A DNA stretch of 64,000 bases from Pogona vitticeps (lineage: Eukaryota > Chordata > Lepidosauria > Squamata > Agamidae): assembly GCF_051106095.1 (NCBI RefSeq), contig NC_135783.1, positions 180,124,947-180,188,946 of the forward strand, written 5' to 3'. Of the stretch, positions 12,836-25,229 are shown piece by piece (the first letter of the stretch is position 1; each line of letters begins with the position of its first letter). The translations under genes and the position numbers were made by a program. The notes under the pieces were generated by a model. That model had not been told where the DNA came from. It ran no database searches and was given only the letters and a program-made list of their open reading frames with translations.

Positions 12836-14640
12836 TACCTCCTTGATGCTCTCTTGAGATTCAGTTTACTGATTCTTTGGCTACGGTCTGCTATTGGACT
12901 GATGATGGAACCAAGGTACACAAAATCTTTCACTATATCATTGTCTTCATTGCCAACATTAAAGTTGTGCAGTTTTTCTGTTGTCATGATTTTGGACTTA
13001 ATGTTGAACTGCAGTCCTGCTTTTGACACTTTCTTCTTTCACTTTTATCAAAAGTTGTTTCAAGTCGTTGCTGTTTTCTGCCAGTAAGATAGTGTTGTCT
13101 GCATATCTGAAATTATTTATGTTTCTTCCATCAGTTTTCACTCATCCTTCATTGAATGTAGTCCAGCTTTCTGTATGATATGTTCTGTGTACACACTGAA
13201 CTAGATATGGAGATAAAGTGCATCTTTGCCTGATACTTTTGCCTTTAGGAAATCATTCTCTCTCCGTAATCTGTCCTAATGGTAGCTTCTTGTGCACAAT
13301 ACATATCAGAACAATCAAGTGAGAAGGCACACTTTTTTCTTTCGGAACAATCCATAGCTTCTCATGAAGCATACACTCAAAGGTTAGGCTGTAATCTGTA
13401 AAGCATAAACTGATATTCTTCTGAAGTTTTTTGGTGACTTTCAATAGCCATCAGATGTTTTCAATGTGATCTCGTGCCTTATCTTTTTCGAAATTTGGAT
13501 TGAATACCAGATGTTTCTTGTTCTCCATATAATGTAAAAGCCTTTACTCCATATAAAGTAAAAAGTTGTTGCAACACCTAGAGCATCACTTTGCTGGCTT
13601 GGGAAATTAAAGCAATGGTCTGATAGTTACTGCACTCCTTGACATCTCCTTTCTTGGAGATTGGAATGTATATAATTAATTACTTTTAATGTTTTAATTG
13701 TTTTAAGAAATATTTTAATATATGGTATTTTATACTGTTTCTTAAAATGTTTTTAATGTTTTTAGGTTTTGATGTTGTACGCCGCCCAGAAGCCACTGGC
13801 AATGGTGCGGCTGAAAAATATTGTAAATAAATAAATAAATAAATAAATATTGAATATTTCCAGGCTGTGGGCTATTGTTTTGTTTCCGTATTGGCATATT
13901 CTTGTTATGTTTTTGACAGATTCAGTCTCTCTGGCTTGAAATAGTTTTATCAATATCCAATTTATTAGTGATTTATTTCTTCCTAGTTATTTCAGAAAAG
14001 CTTTTGCTTCACTTTCTAGAAATACAGGTTCTCCATCATAGGTTTCCTGTTCAAAGGATTCTGTCATCCTTTTTCTCTTTTGTTTAGCTCTTCAGTATAC
14101 TATTTCCACCTTTCCTTTATTTTACTCTGGTTGGTTATTTGTATTCCTGTTGATCATGCAGCATTCATAAATTTCCTCTGAGTTTTTGGATCTTCTGGAA
14201 GAGATTTCTTGTTTTTCCTCTTTTGTTCTATTTCTGTTTCTGGTGATGTTCATAGACAGCCGTCTGTTCATTTTCTTGAAGCATATATTTGTGCAAGTTA
14301 TTTTCCAACAACATTTGGTTCCGCTTTGTTTCCTAGTTTTGTGTCCCAGTCGCCTATGATTATAAAAGCATGTATTTGGAGTGTGATCAGTTTCCTCACG
14401 GACACTTGCATAAAAGCTTTCAATTTAATCTTCTTCAGCATCTTTAGTTGGAACATCCACTTGAATGGTGAGTTCTCTCAGAGCTCTCATTGATATTATG
14501 CAATATAGAGCTGTAACTGCGTGTGCTACATCTTGCCTCAATATTAGAACTACTCCATTTCTTCTGAGTTTGACATTTCCAGGATCAATCATATTTCAAG
14601 ATTATGGCCACTGCTCAGACTTTCTTGGTGTGGGTGAATT
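12836..14640 (-). mobile_element. RTE-clade LINE, degraded, interrupted
   Basis: Minus-strand frames show RTE/BovB-like reverse-transcriptase sequence: SKAGLQFNIKSKIM, then DFVYLGSIISPI and a basic stretch near 12850-13030. Further upstream on that strand (13100-13660) is the rest of the reverse transcriptase, and at 13860-14600 a linker/endonuclease region with FQARETESVKNITR. The order is correct for one insertion read from high to low coordinate. It has many stops, and a LINE 3' tail is inserted at 13675-13850. Both ends are approximate. Confidence 0.75.
13675..13850 (+). mobile_element. CR1/L2-type LINE 3' tail inserted in the RTE LINE
   Basis: T-rich 3' untranslated sequence leads to GTTGTACGCCGCCCAGAAGC and a (AAAT)n tail, the typical end of squamate CR1/L2-type LINEs. 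The RTE sequence resumes directly afterwards at TGAATATTTCCAGGCTGTGG, so this is a younger insertion. Confidence 0.75.
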
Positions 14641-16439
14641 TCAGGAGGGCCAGATGTACTGGTGTCTGAGAGAAATCTTCCTGTCCGGTACCCTCCCAAC
14701 ACTTTGAGTCACTCTGACTGCTCAGTGCTCTAGGGAGTTACCAAAAATTCACAAGGTCAGCCTTTTGGCTAACCTTGCCAGGTAGGAACATCACAATACC
14801 CACAAAATGTACAATATCCAGTAGATGAATGAGGCAAAGCTTTTCTTTAGTACCAGGAACCATCTTTGATTCCCCAAATATCCAAATTGCTATAAAACAT
14901 TATTATTTTATTTAAGATGTTGCAGAAAGAAGTAAAAATTAATAAAGTTCCAAACTGTTTCAAAATATAATTTCAGAGGTCCCAAAAGCAGTCAAAAACT
15001 TTTGATGCAAGTGAGCATCCAGAAGCTCTTGAGGCAAAGGCAATTTCTGAACAGTTCCCACAAGAGAATAAGAAAGCTAACTATCCTAAGCAAATATTCA
15101 CATTCAAGTAGAATTTCAGCATATTCAAGTAGAATTCAAGTAGAATTCCAGAGCATATTCAACATACAAATCAGGTAGCAAAGCAGCACATGAGCATTTA
15201 ATTGTCATGAGAGAGACTAAGCTAAACTAAACAAACTCTCCATCGTTATATTCATCATTCAGTTTTTTCCATACCTTTTGAGGGAATGCATCAAATTGCC
15301 CTCAGGTTGCCCTGAACCTTCCTGAAGAAGAGAGTAACTTCTCGAAAGTAACCTCACTCTTCAACTAAACCAGTTTTGTTAATTAACTTGTATCAGGAGT
15401 GAGTTACAGCCTTGGAAACTCCTTCTAACAAACATGAGACATGGATGACAACAACTGCCCAATTAATGGGCAGTTTTCCTCCCTTTCCCAGCTAACAGGC
15501 TTGTATCTGAAAGGGCAACTGAAATCATCACTCACACACCCCGCCAATTTTATAGTTCTGTGGTTTCTAACCTTGGGTCCCCATAGATTTTTGCATTGTA
15601 GTCCAAGAACATATAGGGACCCAAGGTAGAGAACTGCTGTTCTTGTTTCTTGACAAAGAGTAAAACACTTTGTAGGTCTCTGACAGAAAATGTCTCATTC
15701 CAGTTGACTTTAGTTCACTAATAGAAAAGTACAGCAATGTTTCAATGTTCCATTTCTTGCTTTCTGGCTTCCAGTGCCTTGATTCATACTTTTCATGTTC
15801 CATGTTCCAGTTGAACATGCGCAGCACTAAACTTTCCTTTCACCCCTGTGCATGTCAACCACTAGAATTTTTTTCAGCTTTAATCTAGTTGCATCATTAG
15901 TGACAGCGCTATACATGCTTGTCCTGTGCCCTTCCCCAGTAGCTGATTGACTGCTTTCTGACCAGAAAGTGTCATCTTCCAGTACTATCTCTTGTTTCAT
16001 TTTGGACTGTCTCATCATAGGGCTTCGAAGATCAGAAAGGTTCGGCAGTGGTTCACCATTTCCTTTTTCCGTTCAATACTAACAAAAGTTAACTTGAATG
16101 TCACTGCCTATCTGTGAAAGATATCGTCCACCACTGTCACCTTCAGCTACCATTCTGCCCAGTACCTGCCATCAAGAAGCTTCTTTGCCCCCATCACCAT
16201 TGGAACTATCCATTTTCCTCTGCTGTTGTGTCTGTTACTCTTGAGGAGGCAGGATGCATCTTCATCTGGTGATTCAGCTGTGAACATCCTGCTAGGTGTC
16301 CATATGGCTCATACAGAGTCTAGCCCGCTGAGGTCATTACTCTGCTTCTCTGAAACACTCCCCTCCCCACATTAAGGTGTACACCCTAGAAGAAGATGTG
16401 ATGATATAGATAAGATGAAATGGTTTAGTGGGATTTACG
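14641..16439. other. Unassigned sequence with a small hAT remnant
   Basis: No gene is recognised. Short imperfect tandem repeats of ATTCAAGTAGAATT occur at about 15103-15155. A hAT remnant is listed separately at 15556-15642. Confidence 0.5.
15556..15642. mobile_element. Short hAT MITE remnant
   Basis: The facing ends GTGGTTTCTAACCTTGGGTCCCC and GGGACCCAAGGTAGAGAACTGCTG resemble the inverted ends of the intact MITE at 26623-26758. The interior is only about 50 bp and no clean 8-bp duplication is seen. Confidence 0.6.
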
Positions 16440-16640
16440 TTGTTCTTAGTTTTTACCAGGTTTTTACCATTTATATGAAGTATCTCATTATTTAGATTGT
16501 TACATTGACTCGTTATTTAGATTGTTCCATACACCTGTTAAGTACTGTACATAATGGTTGTCTGCATTGTGATGAATACTGTTCTGGATATCTTTGGAGG
16601 GAAGAATAGCATATAAATCAAGAACAGCAGCAGCAATGAT
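16440..16640 (+). mobile_element. Possible LINE 3' untranslated tail
   Basis: T-rich sequence ends in GGAGGGAAGAATAGCATATAAATC, loosely like the GGCGGTATATAAAT end of CR1/L2-type LINEs. No coding part or clear tail repeat supports it. Confidence 0.3.
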
Positions 16641-16852
16641 GGTGACAAAGAATTCTAAGAACCTCCCCAAATGCCAGAATTCTACAGGGTAGAATAATTG
16701 CCATTAAAATGATACACAGCTGTTGTATCTGCATAGTCTACATAAACTAAACTAAACAAAGTAGATATGTGGTTCCTAAGAAACAAAATACAGAGTTGGC
16801 TTCTGCTTTTTATTCAGACCAGTAGAACAGAATGTTACAAAACTGGTGCTTA

Positions 16853-17018
16853 CCGTATTTTTTGCTCCATAAGACACACCTTTCCATAAGACACACCAAT
16901 TTTTTAGGAGAAGAAAACAGGAGAATATAATCTGTTTTCTTCGCTCCATAAGACGCACAGACTTTTCACCCCCCTGTTTTGTGGGAAAAAAGTGTGTCTT
17001 ATGGTGCGAAAAATATGG
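16853..17018. mobile_element. TA-flanked MITE (CCGTATTTTT ends)
   Basis: The 166-bp element has inverted ends CCGTATTTTTTGCTCCATAAG and CTTATGGTGCGAAAAATATGG, with TA on both outer sides. CTCCATAAGACGCAC occurs again in the interior. TA duplications and A/T-rich ends suggest a Tc1/mariner-superfamily MITE, distinct from the CAGTGG family. Confidence 0.8.
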
Positions 17019-18903
17019 TAAGTTGCATGACGTTTCTGAGTTCTTCTCTGTCAGACAAGATGGTAGCAAGAGTTAGGGGATGGGGAAGACATGAAAGCCC
17101 CATTCAAATACTGCAGATTCTGGAGAGTGGTGAGAGAAAGGGAATGGGTGCAGGAGAAGGGAAGCAGAGATGAAGAAAGGAGAAAAAGAAACTGCATAGA
17201 CAGAAAGAGAGAGGAGTGAGATATAAACCCCACCCCACCCTCCATGGATGATCAGGGGAAGCACTTAATTGACAGCAGATCAGACTACAGGGGGACGTTT
17301 GCTGTTCAGATGGGGAGAGTATGTCAATGGCACATTGCCCCTTCTCCCCACCTCAGTAGATCCTTTGAGGCATGATCCACCCCACACCTGAAATGGCCAA
17401 TCTGGACAGGCCTTCTATAGCCTCTCCAGATGAGCCTGAAGGGAAAAAATGCTCCCTTAGAGAGGCTACATGAATAGATCTGCCTTCCCTTTTTCAGAGG
17501 GCAGCTTTTGTTGCTGAATATAGTGGAGGTGGGGCCAGTGTGCTGCCCTCAACCCATGTCATCGTCACATGTTTACTAGATGACTAAATAGGGCTAGAAG
17601 TGAAAAGAAAACGGAGCATAAGGTATGGCTTCTGGTATGTATCTCTGTCAGATGTTGCATATAGGCTCAGTGAAGAAAAAGGTGTTGAAGTTTCAGTTTA
17701 GAGATAGTTGGAATGGTCTTGATTTTGACATATTTTTGTCTAGACTGACAGTGAGTTGCTTTTTTAAATACTTCCATCCAGACAATGGCACCAGCGGTGG
17801 CCCCTTGCTCAGCTACTGGGGACCTGGCTTCTCTGCTAAGTAAGCCCGTGGAGCGATGCAGCTCCCTCGTCCTGCGGAGGGTGTCTGTCTGCCCCAGCTT
17901 GCCAGAATGCAGGAGCTACTAGAATAGATTTTCCCTCCAGCGGCATGTAGACAAGGCGAATGATATCACTTGCTCATATGGTAGAAATTACACCCTTGCT
18001 AAATAGGATATATTGTTACAGGGAGGAAAAACTGTTCCGCCTCCCTCCACCCTGGGGGCTCCCTCCTCCGCCTTGCTTGGATAAGCCAGCCACACGGCAA
18101 ATATGCAGCGAGGACGTTCTTTTTCTTGTATTATTTGAAAGCTTTCTTCTTTTCAAGCTGCCTCTGTTTATAAGGGGGAGAAAGGTAACCCTCTAGCCCT
18201 GCTGTGATACAAAAGAAGTCTCCCGTTTCACAGACTCTCTTCCCAGACGATTGCTTGGTGCAGGTGAAGTTTAGCAGGAAGGTTAACTCGCTCACTCTGC
18301 TCACGAGCAAGTGCCAGAACTTTGCTAAGAACAGAGCTGGTTTTAGCACAACTTTTCTTTTTCCCTCCCTTCTAATGAATTTTCATGGCAGCATTCGCCC
18401 TAGCCGCTGCGATTCATAAGAGAAAATTAAAAACCTGCCTTGAAACCTGGATGACAATGCAGCTAACATCTTGCAGTTGCTGGCATTATCCTTTGAGAAC
18501 CTTTCAGCTCCATTTCTATGCCACATTGTTTTCCCTTACAAAAACATATTTTAAATATGAAACATTGAATGTTCATTGCTTCTTTATATCATTTTTATTC
18601 ATTGTGTGTTGGAGGCAAAGGGCATGGTTTTATATAGAATCTGCAATGAATGTCTGATTTTGCAATTTTATTTGACTGCACATATTTCCCCTAAGACATT
18701 TATTTTCTTTCAGGTGCAGAAGTTATTTTGGGAATGTGAGAAGCAAGTTTCCATTTGGGATCCCAAGCCCCAGAGACTCAGAAAGGAGGAGGAGGGGCAT
18801 GGCGGTCTCTGGCCAGCTAAGGGGGTGGAGCCAGTCACCGAAGTCCTCCCTCCAGCCTGCTGTTTTTTAACAGGTCCTGTATCAAGCAGTACCACCTACT
18901 TCA
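17019..18903. other. Unassigned sequence, possible conserved non-coding stretch
   Basis: No gene or transposon was recognised. The part at about 17940-18450 is of balanced, non-repetitive composition, carries no transposon signature and includes a GC-rich block (18040-18100). This makes it a weak candidate regulatory element by exclusion only. No conservation data were available. Confidence 0.35.
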
Positions 18904-19012
18904 GGGATGGGGAAACTTTGGCCTTCCAGATGATTTGGACCAATGACTCCCATATGCCCCCTTGCCATTGGCTCTGTAGCCTGGGCTTTGGGGGAATTAA
19001 GGCTCCGAGATA
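18904..19012. mobile_element. Possible hAT MITE fragment
   Basis: CAGGGATGGGGAAACTTTGGCC followed by TCCAGATGATTTGGACCA resembles the start of common amniote hAT MITEs. No matching inverted end was found. Confidence 0.3.
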
Positions 19013-22000
19013 ACAGAACGGCCAACATTTTTCTGTCCTTGGTTCATACATTCTATCACTCTCACCTGGTGCTGCTACTGCTGAGATCTTAGCAACCTGC
19101 CCTTGATGGGACCCCTTGGGAGCTGCCCCTGTGGGCCCCTCCATGGTGACACAAAGGGTTGCTCCAAACTAATAGAAGGCAACTTAAACAAGCTTCGCTG
19201 GTGGGGCCTGGCTCTACAGTGTGTCAGCTAGACGCTTATAGGTTCATGTCCCAGATCTGACCATCCCTGACAACTTTCTGGCAGCTGGCCTACTGTGTAG
19301 AACAGAGGCCTTTTTCTAGCACCCTTCCAGGTGGACAAGGCACGGGGTATTGCTGTAAGGGTGCTGGATGGAAGCAGTCACTTGCTCCTGCGTGCCGGCA
19401 GCATGGGCACCAGCACTAGGTAGTTGTAGGAACTGCCAGCTGTTGCTCCTGGTACTTACATCTGGAAGGTCTCAGTCATGGTGCAGTCAAAGGACACATG
19501 AACATGGCTGGCTCTGTCTGGGATGTGGGACAGTGAGACTGGGCTTTTGGGCTGACTGGTTCTCTGGTTGACCCAAGGTGCGGAGGATGATCCACTCATC
19601 GATGGCAACACTGTGCCCTGTCTTGGTTCTTGGCTTGGAGGCAGTCCTCATCCCGGCATACCTGGGCTGGCTGCCTCTAGTGGCACCAGCAAGTTAACAC
19701 AGTTGCTGGTACTGGGGTCTTCTCATGGACCGCCTCTAAGCCCTCCTTGGAGAGCTCCTCATTCAGTCCCACCTCTTGAGTCCCACACACCTCTTAGTCA
19801 ATGGCATCCACCTAAAAGTGGTCCTCCTCCTCCTCCTCAGTTGCCAGCCCCTTCTTAAGTAGTAACTTTGCCATGGCTCCGCCTGCTTCCTCCAGAGCAT
19901 CTCCTGTAGTCGTGTCATCTACACCCCAGTCTGTTGTGGCAATAAGTGCTGGAAACACCAAGGCTTGGCTCACCAAGATGGGAAGCCTACCTGTCTGGTG
20001 GGAGAGGAGGTTGCCATCCCCACACCCCTCTAAGACCAGTGGATGCCCACAGCTAGGGGCACTCATTTTAACTGGAATTGGGAAGTGACTTTTCCAGGCC
20101 AGAATTCTCCGAATCCCCTCACCAGTATGGCCATCCCCAGTGTCACAATGTTAATGCTACTTTGACTGCTGTGGGACATTGTGGGAAATTAAAATGTGTA
20201 CTGTAGCTCCATAGCTTGGGACCCAGGATATGTGTCGGCAGTAGTGGGCCCTGCCAGGATGCTGGACTCTTGTCTGTTCCCAGTGATGCCTGATGCTAAC
20301 AGGAGCAGAATCTAAAAACAAAACAAAAGCAAGTAGTACAATTCGGAATACACAAGTACTTCAAGCAGAAATCAATAGCTGGTAAAAGGCATAGAAAATA
20401 AATAAGTCCTAATGACTCTCACAGCTGCTGAGTTCGGCTACACATGTCAGGGAAAGTGAATTGTGTATGCACAAATATATGTAACATATTGGCGGATAAT
20501 TAAGGCAAGCTTGCAAATCAATACTACATTTTTAAAAGTGTCATGCATATACGGCAAAGGGAGCCAGATATGGCACTTCCAAAGTTTAAATGACACAGAG
20601 AAGAAGAATTCTCTTCTCATCCAGTTTCCAAAAATATTCTTACCTATGCAATAAAAAGGAAGGAAGACAAAGTGCTGAGAATGTGTGTTGCTCACCTATG
20701 CTTGGTCTCACCTCTGTTTGATTCAGTACACTTTGATTCAGTACTGTATATTCCACCGAGGTCCCATTTGTCCTTTTCCTCCATGCAGATGAGTCAGTGC
20801 CAGAAAAGGGATGCAACTACACACTAGACAACCCATGACTTGGCCCCATTTCCCTAGATACCCAAGGTGTTTGCAACGCAGCTTGGAAACCTACCTTTTA
20901 AAAGTATTTTTATTTCTATTACTCATAGCATTGTTTTGAAAAAATATGGTGTGCATTGTTGTCTGTTACAGTTTTTGAAAAAAAAACACAACTCATGTCA
21001 TTGCTTTCTGTGACGCAGAAACCGTGTTAGGATTGACAGTGGTATAAAACTTTTAACTGTCAAAATTTCTCTTAAAATGGCTGAAAACTTTTCAGTGAAC
21101 TTATTTCAACTATCTTCTTTTTCCTTTTCCTGTGTAAAATAGCTTGTGTCCCAGCTGTGTCTGTGGTGTATTCTTTTTGGCTGCTTTTTGAGCCATGTAA
21201 TTTTTAATAGTAAATTGCAATGGATGTTTTAAATTGTTTCATTTTTCTGTGTGTCATTGTTATCAGTCCCTCTTGAGCTGTTTTGAGGAAGCATGAGATA
21301 TTCATGTTTTGTGTACTTTTATGATAGATACTGTTCTCCGCTTGGATTTAGACCTATAAGCTAAAGTGTGTACTGAATAACTCACTGACAGATACTGCAC
21401 TTTTGTATGTTTTTTCTCTCTCTCTCTCTCTTCCCTCTCTATGCATGCTTGTATTTTACTACAGGTGATACTCTTGAATCCTTTTCTCCCCAGATTTCAA
21501 TCTGTAAAGCTATACAGCATGCACTCTAATGGTTGGATTCATCTAAAGGTAAAACCAGGCAGGTATTTTCTCCCTAGAGTCCCTGCTCAACACTTTCTTA
21601 GGATTGCTGTACTGTTATACTTGCATTTGTGAGTTTCTTCTTCTGATTTAGCCACCTTCAACTTGACATTATTTTCCAACTGGATTTTTATTTGCACATA
21701 AAAAAAAAGAAAAAGAAAAATAAGACAGGACCAACCTGTAGGCCTGCAGTCTAATTAAGGAAAGCACGCAACTGAGAGGAAAGGGAAAGACATCAAAGGA
21801 GAAGGAAGCTTTGTCAGAAAAGGCCAGAATGAAAAGAGGTGTATATCTTGAGGAGGTCCATGTATCCTGTAGGAAGGCTGAATATCAGGCAGAAGGACAT
21901 TCGAGTGCTCAGCAGCCACAATGTGAAAGGGACTGGTGGGGGGAAAGTTGTAGAGCTAACTAAGAGTTTAACTGGCAGAACAGATGTTCTAGGAAGAGGT

Positions 22001-22480
22001 GTGCAGAGCAGGAGGAAGATGTTGAAGAATACAGATATATATATTTATTGCAGTGTGCCACTCTGAAGCCTCTACCAATACAGGCCTCCAAGAGTGCTCA
22101 CTACTCTTCTTCAAACTGCTGCCACCAACCTATCCTTAATACTCAAAAAGGACAAGTGTCTCTTTCAAACAAAACGTTGTTTATTGATTTATACAAAATA
22201 AAAGGGAGTAAATCACAGGTAGTAAATCAAGTTGTTAATCATGTTTCTCAATTACTAGATCACACAGACTTTTCCCTCACTGACTATCTCTCTCAAATCT
22301 ATCTCACTCTCTCAATCAGCTTCGCTCATCTTTTCAAACTTTCCAAAACTCTCTCACACACATCACACACACCCCTTATATAATCCAGCTCCTCCCCCTT
22401 CTGCACCACCCTCCGTCCTCTCATTGGCTGATGTTCCCCTGCCCAGCTGTGATGGACAGGTGAGAGCAGAGCTGTATGCT
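19013..22480. other. Unassigned sequence with a GC-richer block
   Basis: The part at 19200-20100 is clearly richer in G and C than its surroundings, with a (TCC)n stretch near 19820. It resembles no family I recognise, and its open frames are proline-rich by composition. The rest is AT-rich. A (TC)n tract lies near 21414-21434. Confidence 0.45.
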
Positions 22481-22487
22481 ACACACA

Positions 22488-22530
<43 letters not shown>
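22481..22530. repeat. (CA)n microsatellite
   Basis: An interrupted CA run of about 50 bp. A short (GAT)n run follows at about 22565-22582. Confidence 0.95.
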
Positions 22531-22534
<4 letters not shown>

Positions 22535-23224
22535 AAGAGATGTGCAAGAAGTTCTTGGCTGAAAATGATGATGATGATGATGAAACTGTTGGAAAGTTTT
22601 GCTTATGGGTTCTCACTCCTCTTTTTGCCAAGCAGAGTATCAATGGAGGTAAACCAGTGCTCCTTAGAAAGCAACTCGGGTCCCTAGGCTATGATTCCAC
22701 TTCCAGCTGATTCCATCTAGAAACTCTCCCGTTTCCTTCTGCTGTGTGAACTCGGACCCATTACCAAAAGAAACAAGTTTTGAACTGGGCTCAGCATGTT
22801 TTAAATCAATTTTTAATAACATGACTGCACAACTCAGAAGGGAGACTAGATTTTTTTCCCAAGGAAGTATGGTTTTGGTCCAGAAGCGAGTCATTTCACT
22901 GGCTGGGAAGAGGATAATTTAATTTAACTTGCTTGTAAAAACTGATTTAGTGTGAATTGTTTTGGCATATAAGAATACCTTTGTTGCTGTAAATTGTGTC
23001 TGGGGGCTTTGGCACTCCTGTAACTCACTCATTCCTTATCCTTGTCTGCTGGGCTTCTCGCTCTGTGTGCGTGTGCATGTGTGCACATGGACATGCGTTC
23101 ATGCACCTGTGTCAGGCTGCATTCCAATCTTGAGGGAGGTACTGCATATGGGAAAACCTCAGTTGTAAGGTTGGCGGCAAGAGACGAGCGAGATGCGTAA
23201 ACATAGTGAGGAGTGAAGAGCTAA
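22531..23224. other. Unassigned non-coding sequence
   Basis: No gene or transposon recognised. A TG-rich patch near 23062-23105 is imperfect. Confidence 0.45.
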
Positions 23225-23427
23225 CTTCACATTGGGGCAAAAAATTGATCCGAGGCATGGCTCCTTATGGATCCACATGATTTTTATGTAGGATCATCAT
23301 CATCAAACCACTCTCCAATCATGGGTACCATCTCTGCCCACAGATTGGACAGTGGCTTTGGGATAATCCTACATGTGGATCCATGAGGATCCATGCTTTG
23401 GATCATAGTTTTTGCACCAGTGTAAAT
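23225..23427. repeat. Fold-back element, unclassified MITE
   Basis: The two halves are imperfect reverse complements. GGGGCAAAAAATTGATC and TATGGATCCACATG at the left face CATGTGGATCCATGA and GATCATAGTTTTTGCACC at the right. Pairing continues inwards: CCACTCTCCAATC faces GATTGGACAGTGG, leaving a loop of about 22 bases. Identity between arms is roughly 80% by eye, and the left arm carries a small extra segment. No target duplication could be fixed, so the superfamily is open. Confidence 0.7.
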
Positions 23428-24329
23428 CCATGCACCCACAACCTCTGTGATGTAGTCTGTGGATACAAATGGGACATATTATCTGTGCCTTCCAGGGTGA
23501 CAGCTGGAGAACTTTTAGAGACAGAATCGGCCAGACAAGCAGCTTTCCCAGCAGACCCTCCTTCTCCCTCACCACAGCAGCAGGGGTGAGTGGCCGGAGT
23601 AGAAACAGGACAGTGTCTCAACTGCAGTTATTTTTAAAGCCCATGTAACCCCTTTCAACTGATATACAGTGCAGCTTAAAATTGGATAAAAAGTCTTCCC
23701 AAGAGAACGCATACACTGATCCAAATATCATGTGACTTTAGCCTGATTTGAAAACCCCCAAACCAGCTACTGATTCATTTCATAGTACTGTATATCCCTG
23801 CTCTCTGTCTTCCAAAACTGTGGCTGTACACTCTCTGTTCTTCTCTCCAACACCCCCACCCCCAGCTGTGATGGCTGTCTGCCTCAAAGCTCTTGAAATG
23901 GTCAACTTTTTGGAGATCAACTTCTGCCATAGGAAACATTAGCCAACCATCTTGGCCTGCTAGCCTGACAAAGGAAGAGTCAGCCGGCACCAGTGACCGA
24001 ATAAAAGAGGGAAACAGTCTGAGAGTGTTGAGCAGAAACGCTTAGAGATCACTAGTATTTAAACTGGAGAGGTGGGAGAGACCAATAAAGAAAGAAGAAC
24101 ATTACAATGCTTTGTGCTGCAGAATAAGGTGAACTAGAACATTGGCGTTCAGTGTCAAACGAGACAAGGGTAGATTTTTAAAATAATGATGAACTTGAAA
24201 CAGCAAGATTTGCAAGACTGTAGTCACAGAGAAAAAAGGAGCAGAGAGTAGAGGGAGATTCTGAGCTTAACAGACTACAAGATGACAGAGTTGCAAATGA
24301 CACAATTCTTTCACAGGTCTAGTGGGGTT
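23428..24329. other. Unassigned non-coding sequence
   Basis: No supported gene or repeat. Confidence 0.45.
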
Positions 24330-24940
24330 CACTGCTATTCTTCGGGCCATTATTATTAAGTGACAAGGTTGGATAGACGCAGTCATTTGTGATTAGGTGG
24401 TAGCTAAGTGGATTGGGAGGTACCCAGTTGGTGTAGAGGACAGTTGGCTTTTTTGAAATTATACCTCATATGGATTAGGGCTGTGTTGAGTGTTTTGGTT
24501 TAGATCACCTACATGTTTAATGCACTGTTGAGTTATAGGCTCACTAACGAAAATTAGATCAGGATTGTATCCTACCTGCCACTGTGAAATGAACTGGGTA
24601 ACTTAGGATCATGTATAAGTTATATTGAATAGGATTCTGCCCATTTTATAAGGGCTTTGCCATTTTCATCATTATGTTCATAGCCCCAAATGTTGCTATG
24701 GCTGTTGAAATCTCCAACTAAAAAGTGAGTGTTTGGGTTTTCCATATTAAACAGCTTCTTAAAACAGAATGGTATATCAGGATAAGAAGCATCACAGTAC
24801 AATCAAGAAATGCATCCAGTAATTGTTTGTCCAAAAAAGGACAACACCAGGAGCATTTTCAGCAGATAACACCTCCATGGCACATGTTGAGGGGCATAGA
24901 ATATGCTGACACAGGTGTGGAGGTGCTTACTTTTCTCTGC
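24330..24940 (-). mobile_element. LINE endonuclease segment, I/Vingi-like
   Basis: Minus-strand frames carry an apurinic-type LINE endonuclease. FYAPQHVPW-like sequence is followed by THFLVGDFNSHSNIWGYEH (the GDFNSH catalytic block), NGKALIKWAES and, after a stop, WQVGYNPDLIFVSEP. This combination is typical of I-group (for example Vingi) endonucleases and differs from the RTE copies in this window. It is degraded by stops and frame changes. Its partner segment at 25230-25622 lies on the wrong side for a single colinear insertion. Confidence 0.65.
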
Positions 24941-25229
24941 ACTTGTAAAGAATTGTGTCTCTGCAACACTCAACCCCCCCCCCCCCCCAATTTTGTTAGG
25001 TTCACTTTGGTTTTGCCAACCCCATTCTGTCTCCTCTTAAAAGACTTCCAAGTAACTCAGTTCTCTGTGTGACCGGGGGCTAGACTTTCCAGAATTCCCT
25101 CCATTTTAAGAGGTGGGCAGTTCTCTCTTTTCCACATGTTAGTCCTGGAATTCTCTTCCTGATTCACAGATATTCTGGAAACAAAACTTTCAGTTGATTT
25201 TAATCTGGGATAGGCAGGAAGGTAGCTGA

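Noticed and set aside
12076-12846. Functional minus-strand kinase-like gene
   Set aside because: The NDUFA10-like chain is broken by several stops and frame changes and has no introns, so it is called a processed pseudogene.
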